Part shown: positions 41,401-50,422 of the stretch, in pieces
Layout of the letters: the number at the start of each line of letters is the position of its first letter
Position numbering within the stretch: the first letter of the stretch is position 1
Assembly (NCBI GenBank): GCA_015179045.1
Contig: WHUZ01000046.1
Location: forward strand, 124,001-188,000
Reading direction: 5' to 3'
Source: Kalaharituber pfeilii
Lineage: Eukaryota > Ascomycota > Pezizomycetes > Pezizales > Pezizaceae
DNA: 64,000 nt
Position numbers and translations under genes: made by a program
The notes under the pieces: model-generated
The model's database searches: none
What the model was told of the DNA's origin: nothing
What the model saw: the letters and a program-made list of their open reading frames with translations, nothing else

Positions 41401-42245
41401 AGACGCTCTGCCACAGTCCATGCTATCTGGAAAATGTTCCGGAAGATACAATAGCTCATCACTCCCTGATAGATTGCGCTGCCTTCAACAACAATAATGG
41501 TTTCTGCAATATCTGTTCGCACTCGTGGCAGTCACATCTGCATGTTTTATACGAGCTTGAGCCACAGCAGGAGATCATCATAAGCAAAGATACCGAAACC
41601 AAGCTGAATGCTGCTAAGACCGTCATGGAAATAAAGAGGATTGCAATTGCAGAAAAGGAAGCATTTATCGCAGCTATCAAAGCTGAACACGACAAGATGG
41701 AGCAATCCGCCATTCATTTCTGCCTTTTCCTAAAAAAGAACTCGATTACGCCCTACAATGATGCGACTCTGGAGTACCTTACATTCATGATTCGGGAGGA
41801 AAAGGGTAAGGTGGCAGCCGGCGGCGACCCTGCGAAGCTCGACAGTCTGGAGAAGTACCGAGACCAATATCGAGAGCAGGTCAAGGTCCTCACTGAAAGG
41901 ATGGAGGAGAGCAAGGACTTCAAGCTTTTGACCGAACAGCAGGTGCACGAAAACGTTCGCGAGCTCTATTCGTTAAAGCACTACGGCGCGCAACTACGGC
42001 AAATTAATACAATCGTTAAGAAAGCGCATGACGACACCGTCCGCGAGGAGTCGCACCGCATTAATATCAACGCAACGCGCTGGAGAGACACTGACGGGTT
42101 ACGCCCATACCAAGCCAATAGAGCACCAGCCTCATACCACATGCCCGGGACGCTTCCTGGGGCTTGGTATGAGACTCCTGAGGGGTGGGCTATTAGACTC
42201 AGGAGTCTGGGGGAGAGGGTCACGAACAAGGTTCGTTGGTATTAA
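38491..42245 (+). CDS. SNTX-type/thioredoxin-like/GTPase protein, paralogue 2, frameshifted
   Basis: Same two-exon gene as at 12871, complete in length. Exon 1 (38491-40455) gives the stonustoxin-type N-terminus (GTLYDARTDS), the helical region, the thioredoxin-like region, the Cys/His module (CPHKDCD, WICSKC, YCDCGRG) and the P-loop GETGVGKST. Exon 2 (40514-42245) has the G3 box DTPGIGD, a conserved FTNTRGSNYKPGD segment that may be the guanine-specificity region, a Cys/His cluster (TLCHSPCYLE, CNICSHSW) and a coiled-coil C-terminus. A T run of four at 40622-40625 (three in paralogue 1) shifts the frame just before DTPG, so the second half is only open as a separate ORF from 40590. A homopolymer error in assembly is a real alternative. 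Without that base the product would be about 1232 residues. Confidence 0.75.
40456..40513 (+). other. Predicted 58-bp intron of paralogue 2
   Basis: GTTCGT...GATTAG, phase 0, same position and splice sites as in paralogue 1. Confidence 0.75.
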
Positions 42246-42959
42246 CTTCAGCTGTAGTTGGAAATGGCATCTTGCCCACTGATTGTCATATGCGTTGTTT
42301 GTTTCTGTGGAAGTATTTTATTTTTTCCTATGTGCTGAGAGATGACGGGTCAGAATTCATGATGCTTCGGCGAAGAAGTGGTAGATAACAGGGGATCGAG
42401 ATTGTCAATCTGGGAAGGGTGGTGTTGAGCTCAGGAAGGATCAAAGACGTTCGAAGTCTGTTTTTTTTTTTCTTTTTCTTTTTTTCTATCTTTTTTGAAT
42501 ATATCGTCACTCATATCCAGTCTTTCGACCGTGACGAGAGGTGTTATATGTGCCGCCCTTCCTATCAATTTCCTCAGCCCAAGTACTGTACATCCTGAAA
42601 CTACGAAGGAAACTACCTCGTTGTCCCGCTTCCTTTCAACGTATCGCCGAGTCCAGCATTTCCAAAGGTTGCTCCCGCGTCCTCTGCTTGCCCTTACTCC
42701 ATGCTCTCCTCTGTGGCCACTTTCTGTCCCATCTCCAGCCGTCATCTGGTATGTGTTTCTTGGTCTCTTGCGGTCCTCCTTTTTTTTTTTTTTTTTTGAT
42801 CAAGTAACCCCACATACAGGCTATGAGTCTATGACAGCGACTCTGGTCCTCTTCACTAGGTGCATGCTGGGTAATTGGATTCTCCGATGTGGTATGTCCA
42901 AATTGGTAGATCCTTGGTTCCCATTATGGCGCTTTAAGGTGCCAATGTACCGTCTAACG
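42246..42959. other. Non-coding duplicated downstream region
   Basis: Homologous to 18055-19040 but lacking the two tail insertions found there. T-rich at 42460-42500. No gene seen. Confidence 0.5.
42780..42844 (-). mobile_element. Tail-only insertion, diverged type B
   Basis: Poly-T followed by GATCAAGTAACCCCACATAC, a diverged reversed tail B; short duplication GGTCCTC at 42772-42778 and 42845-42851. Absent from copy 1. Confidence 0.65.
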
Positions 42960-43466
42960 TTTTTTTTTTTTTATATCATTAATCGCTTGCCGCCCTATGG
43001 GCTATGGCGAAATTTTAAGTACATATGGTGAATAAATAATTAGATGAAAGCTGAACAAAGGAAAAGATTTCTCCTCACTCCCCGAGCATCTCTACCAACT
43101 TCCTCAACGGGTCCTCCTCCCCTTCTTTGCCCGGGGGTCCTTCTGACCTGCTCTTCCCCCCCAGGCCACCTCCGTCTCCACACCCCGCACTCATTTAGTA
43201 CGTGTCTTGTTGTCTCCTCCTTCTCCCCACACCATCTACAGTCAGGGCCGTCCCCTTCGCCCAACTGCCATCTCCACGCCGTAGCCCCTTCCCCCACAGT
43301 AGGCCCGCCAGTTGTCCAGTCATGTGTCCGAGCATAGTCGTACCATGGCCATGCCCCCCATGTGGCAATGTTCCGTGCAATGCTAGTGTATAGTTGTCTC
43401 CTCTTCGCCGGCTCCAACCTTGTGAGACGCGCGGCTGTTGCCCACGCTGCCCTTCCCAGACCTACC
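42960..43466 (-). mobile_element. LINE-A 3' fragment, minus strand, internally deleted
   Basis: Poly-T and reversed tail A; flanked by CCGTCTAACG at 42950-42959 and 43467-43476. The minus-strand ORF reads GRAAWATAARLTRLEPAKRR, then jumps to the C-terminal CRWCGEKEETTRHVLNEC, so the RNase H between them is missing. Confidence 0.87.
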
Positions 43467-43924
43467 CCGTCTAACGTTTTGTAGGGGTCCATATTGAGTC
43501 TAAAGTGATTTCCCCTTCGGCCTATAAGTGTCTTATCTCAATCATGTTCTGCCTCAGCTTCCAAGTACCTCGTTATATCGATCACCACTGTCAAAAAGAC
43601 TCCATACATAAAGTCTCATGTGAAACATTGTGATACTACATTTTCTGGTTGTTACATCGCCATAAACGCTTTATGCCATTCATGAGCCACTAGGGGAGTT
43701 ACACCCCCTTGCTGATTGCAATTGAATTATTCCAAAGCTTGCAAGGCAAATACAAGATCACAGTCCGGTAGATAATGAAACTGTGTGCCCACAGGAAACC
43801 AGAGTTTTATATCATGGAATGCTCTTTTCTGGCTGACGACTGCCTACTCGGGGCAGAGACTCTCTTCTGCGTATTAGTGAGTGGCACGAGCTAGCTCGTG
43901 GGTAAGTGAGCTCGGCTCGAGCCG

Positions 43925-43960
43925 ACGAGTAATGATATTAAAAAAAAAAAATTAAAAAAA
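43925..43960 (+). mobile_element. Shortest tail-only LINE insertion, type A (36 bp)
   Basis: Only ACGAGTAATGATATT plus an A-rich run, flanked by CGGCTCGAGCCG at 43913-43924 and 43961-43972. Confidence 0.88.
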
Positions 43961-44316
43961 ACGGCTCGAGCCGAGCTCGTCAAATAGAAGGTGGGCTCGA
44001 GCCAGCGAGCCTTGATTACATGATATTGATAACTAATCTAAACTATCCTACCGCTTTATCCTCCTCCCCGCTATCCGCTAAATTCAGTATTTCTGAGATT
44101 TTCTGAACTTTGGGATTGCAATATTGGAAGAGCTCTAGAAATGAAGCCTTTTCTGCTAGTTTGATTGGTGAATTTGTTGAGATGAGAAAGCGGCAAAGGA
44201 GTTTACAATACTGTGTCTCGGAAAAGCCCTCTGCCATCCGGTTTAGCTCGCTGGGTTGGAACCATCATGTCAAATGGTATTCGTCGCTTCAATTCTGTGG
44301 CGTTACTAGTTGATGC

Positions 44317-45398
44317 TGTTCTGGCCCATCGACGAACATTTTCCGGTTCGCGAACCGGCCAGCCGATTCGTGAACCGGCCGGCCCCGTGAAAAACATATG
44401 GTGTATTTCACGGGGCCAGCCCAGCCACGAACACCTGGCCCAGCGGCGAACATGAATGTACCTCGATGTACCTATATGTAATATATATACTCGCTTATGA
44501 TTTAATGCAATAATGATCTATCATACAGCCAGCTAAGCAATTTCCACAGTCTCCTATCATGGTGCGGCGAAGCGCCGGAGACCTGGGATCACATAAAGAG
44601 TAGCTGCTCGGCATGGAACAGGAAAACCGCAAGAGGAGCAGACGTGATAAGACAGTTAGATAAGGACACAAACATGGCGGAAATATTGGAATGGGCGGGG
44701 GAGGAATAGGACGGTTCAATTTTTCTTTACTCTTTCATTATCATTTTTCCATCATACCACTGTAACTAAACATCGCCATAGCCCATAGGGCGGCATGCGA
44801 TTAATGAAAAAAAAAAAAAAAAAAAAAAAAAACAGTCTCCTATCCCCCTATGCAGTCATCTATATACAAACAATAGTACTATATACATCACTATGTTCAC
44901 TCTCATTCTCCTCGTTAGTACATTGACCAGCATTGCTTTTATTACAAGAATAAGAATATTTAATCTTTTGACGTATGCATGTACAACGAAGAGAAGAACA
45001 GGTACCTAGACAAGAACATGAAATTTTGTCTTGACAAGTTTTACATGATGAGGTTGCTTAAAGTGGGTACTTGGCACTTGCAGGGCTCTTATTATCTACT
45101 GTTTCTGGTAATACAACCACCAAAATTTTCATTCTTGGCATCAACGCACTCCCTGTTACTGCTACAATATAATACCACAATGGCGGAGGATTCCGGAAAT
45201 CTCTACCTATGAAGATAACACTCCAAAATTTCACTTAGAGTAAGAAGAATACTAGAAGCATATTTAGTAATTTTCTTCTAGTTTTTCGGTTAACAATAAT
45301 TTAGTTATGATTACAAATTGGTATTGTTAACTACAGTCCGATTCGCGAATGGGCCTGGCCGGTTCGCGAACCGCAACGTTCGTCGGTAGGCCAGAACA
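44317..45398. mobile_element. TIR element (MITE-like), about 0.8 kb net
   Basis: Ends TGTTCTGGCCCATCGACG and, reversed, TGTTCTGGCCTACCGACG form terminal inverted repeats of about 45 bp that include TTCGCGAACCGGCC. The flanking ATGC (44313-44316, 45399-45402) may be the target duplication. No transposase. It contains a LINE-A fragment at 44559-44831. Confidence 0.75.
44559..44831 (+). mobile_element. LINE-A 3' fragment, plus strand
   Basis: It encodes the last residues of ORF2 (MAEILEWAGEE), then 3' region, tail A with an ATCGC/GCGAT stem and poly(A). Target duplications ACAGTCTCCTATC at 44546-44558 and 44832-44844. Confidence 0.9.
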
Positions 45399-46821
45399 AT
45401 GCCACAAGTTCTAAAAGGTGAGTATTTTCCTCAGTTGTGACTTCCGAAAATGGCGAAGTAACATGGATGTGGTTGTTGTACGGCTTTGACTTGCCAAGTC
45501 TTGGAACAATGTATACATAAAATTTTGTACTCATTATCTGATATTTTTCACTGCAAAATCATATATCATACCAGTAACTATGATGATGAGAGTTCAAAAC
45601 AGTATGCTGATCTTTAATTGAAGAATATCGGCCAGCTAGGCTGGCGAGAAAGGCATCACGAATTGATGTAAAATTGGTTGTCATATTGATAAATTGCTAA
45701 TGTAGTATAAGGAACAAGAATCTTGAAGCATAGTATGAGGATTAAGGGTCTCGAAGGGTAGTATGAGTCTTGAAGTCTTGATATTGGGCAGTACTAGTAA
45801 AGAGAAAAGAATTTCAAGAGGATAGAGAGAATAGAGAGGCCAATATTTACACTCTTAGAATGTACAACTTACCTTCTAGAGACCTTGAGAGATATTAAAT
45901 GTAAAAGACTTGAGATAGCTCTATGTAATTGAACCACTTTTGATATATCTAGAAGTTATTAGGAGGTTGAAATGAGCTTCGAGTCTCTAATTTATCACCA
46001 TATTAGGTATTTACAGTTTATGAAACCCTGCGCATTTTAGCAAGCTGTTAAGAGAAACACTAGCGTGATCTTGGCTGTCTGAAGCTCGAGCTAGCTCGCG
46101 TGGGATCGAGCTCAAGCTGGCTCGAGCTGGCTTGGCTCGTGCCGCTCACTACTCTGTATTTTCCACAACAAGCCTATAGTTGACTCCACAAATGATCATA
46201 TAAGTTTCCGTCTTCGCCATATACTAGTAGTCGCTCCGTTTCCCCCTTGCGTGTGCACATGAAGATTCTCGACGTGAACTTCTCGGCAGCGTCCAGCAGG
46301 ACGGCATGCCTTTGATGAACTTATAAATTAAAATCACCAAAAAAAAAAGTTAATATATAAATAGGGTAGAGGTGGTCTTAACCCTCAGTTTAGCCTATAT
46401 TCCAGCTCGTCTTGTGCGTTTCTAGAGAAAATGCTAGTGTCCATAAGGCCTGAATTTCCCGACCTTCAATTAATTAAGAAACGTACATATTATTTCACCC
46501 GACTTGGGGCGAGTGATCCTTTATCACTATAATGTGCAAACAAGGACTTCAAAAGACCGCAGGAACAAAGAAGCTTCATCAGCAACCTTCTCCCGCCGAC
46601 TACTCGCGCGCCAGTGGAGAAGAGAGCAAGTTCAAAATTGAATTGTTGAATTAACGCAGTGAATTGAAACAGAACCAAGCGGACCTTGCGGCAACAGAGG
46701 GCGTCTTCTCAAACTACCTTGCCCATGAGAAAAGGAAAATTCCCATACATAGAGGAGCACGCAAAGCCCATAGCGCAACCTGCTAGCCACATACTGCCTT
46801 CTCACACTTTCTTCGAGCAAT

Positions 46822-46882
46822 ACCTCGCCATACTGTAGCCCACCGGGCGGCACGCGAGGAAAGATATATAAAAAAAAAAAAA
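46822..46882 (+). mobile_element. Tail A LINE relic
   Basis: Diverged tail A (inner stem GCCC-ACC-GGGC, outer CCTCGC/GCGAGG) followed by poly(A). Target duplication not clear. Confidence 0.65.
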
Positions 46883-47122
46883 TAGCCCTTTTTGATACAG
46901 CTGTTCGTAAATAAAACATTTCATCGTACAACTGCAGTGTAAACCATGCATTCTGAATGAGAGTCCTGGACGTGGACCTTTCGATTTTCCACCCCACCTC
47001 GTCCGTCAGCAGAAGAGTCTGTAGGAATGTCCGGGAGTGCACGCTCGAGCCATTTTGAAGCCTCCTTCGATTCAATTGACTCTACAACCGACTGGATTCT
47101 CGTCATCGTTCGAAACGAACGA

Positions 47123-47170
47123 TCGCCATAGCCGGCGGCACGCGATCAATGATATAAAAAAAAAAAAAAA
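47123..47170 (+). mobile_element. Tail-only LINE insertion, type A (48 bp)
   Basis: Short tail A (outer stem ATCGC/GCGAT) and poly(A), flanked by TCGAAACGAACGA at 47110-47122 and 47171-47183. Confidence 0.9.
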
Positions 47171-48549
47171 TCGAAACGAACGAAATGGTATCACTGACCG
47201 GAAAATAAAAAGGACGGAGCATTCACACATCCCCGGTGACGCAGGGGTACTCTATCGCCATCGAAACCTGTTTGGTTGATGGCCAACAGCTATTCCGTCC
47301 TTCCGCGCCACATGTTGAAAAGTTCATCAGCTCTAGCGTACGCCTCTTGGTTTTCATGGTCTGACCTTACCGTTTTCAGCCGTGGCCCCCGGTGTGGACG
47401 TAGTAGAAAATCCTCGTGCAGTAACAATACGCGTGTACCTTGTGGCTCCAATCTTCTGTAGGCTCAAGTGCTGGTTTAGTTCGCATGCACAGGTGTTGGT
47501 ATTTGATTGCACAACTGAGAATTTACAATTTTGATCCGGCAAGCAACGTACTATGGAGGTCGTAGATTAAATAGAGAGTCACAAGACGTACTGTATCTTG
47601 GAATTCTCATCCCATTTCTATATAGATATTGAGGGAGAATTCTAGGCAGCTGACATTGTTCATTCCGCATTATTTCTTTCTACATACATTTGTATAACGA
47701 GGCAATGTAATCCCTTTTCAGGGGCGCCCATGTAGGTTGGGCTGCACCCTGTATTCGCATAAGTATGCTTGGCGCCCTTGCTTTGTTGCCCTATGCGGTA
47801 ACGTCCCAATAGAGAATAGTATAGTTCTCTCGTTGCTGCACCAGCGTGACTTTTTGAAGCTCTTGGCGCCGGGGCATGGGAGCTAAGTGCCATGTCAGGT
47901 GACGACCACCTACATGCGATTCGCCAGAATTGACCATAATTCCGGGGTAAATAAACGGGTATGAGCATGAAAAAAGAGCAAACTAGGTTGCTTGGAAAAT
48001 ACCCACCAGGCATCTTGTGCGTTTTGTTTGTTATTAACAAACCCGCTGCTTCTGTTTTGCTAGCGCCAATTTATTCATTTTGAACTTGTAATATGGAGTC
48101 GAGCTCAATAGTTAGGTTCTTGTCGGCGCAGAGAATTAAGATATGCGACGTTCCTCTATGAATTTGACGGCGGTTATCGATAGAGATACGGCAGAGTGGT
48201 ACAAGGCGGGGTGCAGTGGAGGCCTGACGGGAATGCTGCCCGACACGGACAGTTCTGTATGCGCCAAGAGCCTGACCATCCACCGCACAGTGTGGGAGAG
48301 TGGGGTACATCTCTGATGGCTTTAGTGCATGCCTCCATGTGTAAACCTAAGTAATGGTGTTGTTACTGCCGAATGGTGACTAATTGCATTGCGTTATGGA
48401 AGATCCGGGCATGTAGTCTCATCGCCGTTGAGGGGATAGAGTTCAGCGGGTCCTGTTACCTGAATTGACATCATCATAACTTACGGAGTGCCTCTTATTT
48501 CGTGAAATTGATATATATCTCCATCCTCTTTATAGCACAAGCCTTAAGC

Positions 48550-49077
48550 ATGCCGTACTGCCAAGATTGTCACCGCAACTTTGCTACCAGACGAGCCCTG
48601 GACCGGCACCTCAGCTCCGCAGCCCACTGCCCTTCATACTACTGCGACGACTGCGATCGCGAGTTCGGAAGCAAGCAAGCACTATTGCAGCACTTGGACT
48701 CTCCCGCCCACAGGCTCTCATACTACTGTAACGAGTGCGATCGCGAGTTCGGAAGCCAACAGGCGCTCCGGCAGCATCTAGATTCACCCGCCCACAGGCC
48801 GTACTACTGCGACGACTGCGATCGCGAGTTCAGAAGCCAGTATGCACTCACGCAGCACCTCAATTCACCCATTCACAGGCCGTACTACTACGGCCGTAAC
48901 TTCGGAATCGCAATCCAGCAGACAATCAGGGAGCACGTAGATCCACCCGCCTATAGACCTTCATACAACTGCGAAGACTGCGACCGCAGCTTCGAAAGCC
49001 AGCAGGAACTCTCCGAGCACCTACGTTCACCCGCCCACCGTCCCAGCCATTTGTGCCCCAACTGCACCATTTTGTGA
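48550..49077 (+). CDS. Tandem C2H2 zinc-finger protein
   Basis: The ORF from the ATG at 48550 encodes 175 residues made almost wholly of about 28-residue finger repeats: YCQDCHRNF, YCDDCDREFGS, YCNECDREFGS, YCDDCDREFRS and NCEDCDRSFES, each ending ..QHLDSPAHR or similar, so spacing is C-x2-C-x12-H-x5-H. The fifth unit (YYYGRNFGIAI) has lost both Cys and is degenerate. A lone CPNC lies at the C-terminus. No other domain is present. Nucleic-acid binding in the nucleus is the family expectation; targets are unknown. An upstream extension to 48502 would need a GTG start and is less likely. A TATATAT run and CTTTATAGC lie just upstream. Confidence 0.78.
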   Translation: MPYCQDCHRNFATRRALDRHLSSAAHCPSYYCDDCDREFGSKQALLQHLDSPAHRLSYYCNECDREFGSQQALRQHLDSPAHRPYYCDDCDREFRSQYALTQHLNSPIHRPYYYGRNFGIAIQQTIREHVDPPAYRPSYNCEDCDRSFESQQELSEHLRSPAHRPSHLCPNCTIL

Positions 49078-50035
49078 ACCTGTTCTGCACTTGAGGGTAG
49101 GAGGGTTCTGGGTTAGAGTCCAGGTCAGTGAAGCGACTGAAGAAAGTAGCTAGAGGATACCGGAGCGGGTGTAGTGTAGATAAAAGGATACCAGGATATT
49201 GAGGGGAACGAAGGATCAGAAAGGTTGCCACGGGCAACATTGGAGCCTGCCTGCTTTACCAGGAAGGATTCACGAACTCCCGAACGGAAAAGAAAGGAAC
49301 TGGACCGTTGGTTGCGCTGTTAGAATGGGACGACCGATAAAGAAGACACAGGAACGTGGAATAACGAACAGCTTGATATTTATTTCAATTCAAGATCACT
49401 TATTCGTGCTATACGTAGTTTTCCATTTATCTCCTTTGTAGTTAACCTCGTCATAACCCCCAGGACAGCATAAGATGTATTGATTATATATAAAGGGAAT
49501 TGCACTTCAAAAGATGTAAGAGACAGGGTATCTTGTCCGTTATGCACTACATAGTCAAACGGATACATACGTGTATGCAGTAAGCTCTATCTATTCACTA
49601 ACCAGCCCAGCATCTAGCCCAATACCCCGTCCAGCATTCAGTCCAGCATGCAGTCCAGCCAAGCATTCGAGCCCAGTCCAGCCCAGTATCGACTCCAATT
49701 TCCAGTCCAGTGTCCCAGCTCGCAGCATTATCCAGAAGATGTATGACAACTTGTAGAAGGTGGGGATTGCGTTGTACTATGCTCTGACTGTGGAGGTACA
49801 TACTACTGGCAATCATTCGGGGCATTGAAGTTGGGAACTGTAACGAAATACGAGTACGATTTCTGCAGGTTGTATATAAAGCGAAATTGGGATCCCCCCG
49901 TAGAAGGTGGCACTAGAAAAGTACTGCAATTCTTCGCATAATTAATTCGGATGGACAGATACGGCAAATGTTGGGACTCGCTCGTGCTGAAGGTTTTGGT
50001 ACGGTTGACGAATAATGCGCTAGTCACCCGTTCCA
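49078..50035. other. Intergenic stretch
   Basis: No supported gene. A decayed tail A (CTCGTCATAACCCCCAGG...) with an eroded A-run lies at 49446-49495, and a GTCCAG-rich repeat at 49600-49735. Confidence 0.45.
49600..49735. repeat. Degenerate GTCCAGCA-type tandem repeat
   Basis: At least nine imperfect units of about 10 bp built on CCAGCAT/GTCCAG. Confidence 0.65.
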
Positions 50036-50047
50036 ATACTTTTCTGA

Positions 50048-50118
50048 TCTATCTAATCTCGCCGTAGCCTGAAAGGCGGCATGCGAGTAATGGAAAAAAA
50101 AAAAAAAAAAAAAAAAAA
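50048..50118 (+). mobile_element. Tail-only LINE insertion, type A (71 bp)
   Basis: Tail A with inner stem GCCT-GAA-AGGC and poly(A), flanked by ATACTTTTCTGA at 50036-50047 and 50119-50130. Confidence 0.92.
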
Positions 50119-50422
50119 ATACTTTTCTGAACGAGCGACTACGTACAGGCTCGTGGCTTGCATTTTCCATTTGAAGATTTCATTCTGTAGGAATACAGTC
50201 CATTACGATCTTGGGAACTAAGACCCTCATGAGCTCGCAGCTCACCCCCACGGAACCCAAGCCTCATAGTTCATCCTTCCCAGCCTCGAACCTCAGGCAG
50301 ATCCATGCGGCATCCAAAAAAACTCAGACTCAGGAAAAGGAACACACAGATCGAAACGGATCATCACACCGGTAATATGAAATAGAATGAGACTCGTAGA
50401 CCAGCATTAGCCTAAAATATAC

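Larger units (their letters stand above)
44043..45534 (-). pseudogene. hAT transposase N-terminal remnant, split by a TIR element
   Basis: Minus-strand reading starts at an ATG at 45534 (MSTKFYVYIVPRLGKSK) and continues to a conserved-type Thr-Ser-Asn-Ala-Thr-Glu-Leu-Lys run on the far side of the nested TIR element; the frame is kept if the nested element and a 4-base duplication are set aside. The segment FLISTNSPIKLAEKASFLEL with YCNPKV nearby (44120-44200) resembles the 'LPF..VE...F..L....NP' signature of hAT transposases. No DDE core or dimerisation (hATC) domain is seen. One or more frameshifts occur. Confidence 0.6.
43875..46151 (-). mobile_element. Decayed hAT-like DNA transposon
   Basis: Terminal inverted repeats TAGTGAGTGGCACGAGC (43875) and, reversed, TAGTGAGCGGCACGAGCC (46151) match the hAT end rule YARNG. 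Eight-base flanks CTGCGTAT and CTCTGTAT agree at six positions. Both ends carry extra CTCGAGC-rich subterminal repeats. Inside are a hAT transposase remnant on the minus strand, a TIR element (44317-45398) and a 36-bp tail insertion. Copy 1 lacks the element. Confidence 0.75.
35539..46547 (+). repeat. Segmental duplication, copy 2
   Basis: Direct repeat of 10119-19464, beginning at CGGACTGCGCTG next to the Copia LTR. It is longer because of private insertions at 35966, 36754, 42780, 42960 and a decayed hAT transposon at 43875-46151. Confidence 0.9.
46160..48549. other. Intergenic stretch with LINE relics
   Basis: The first 390 bp belong to the segmental duplication. From 46930 to 47190 the minus strand reads short peptide-like stretches in two frames that could be an old gene remnant, but I do not recognise it. 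No other supported gene. Confidence 0.4.

Noticed and set aside
43040..43466. Host zinc-finger gene on the minus strand
   Set aside because: The CRWCGEKEETTRHVLNEC motif is the C-terminal zinc motif of LINE-A ORF2, and the piece has tail A and target duplications.
44317..44460. A strong hairpin as a rho-independent terminator
   Set aside because: The palindromes are terminal repeats of a DNA transposon in a eukaryotic genome.
47660..48040. 127-codon minus-strand ORF
   Set aside because: No domain, no conserved pattern and no duplicate to compare; cannot be supported.
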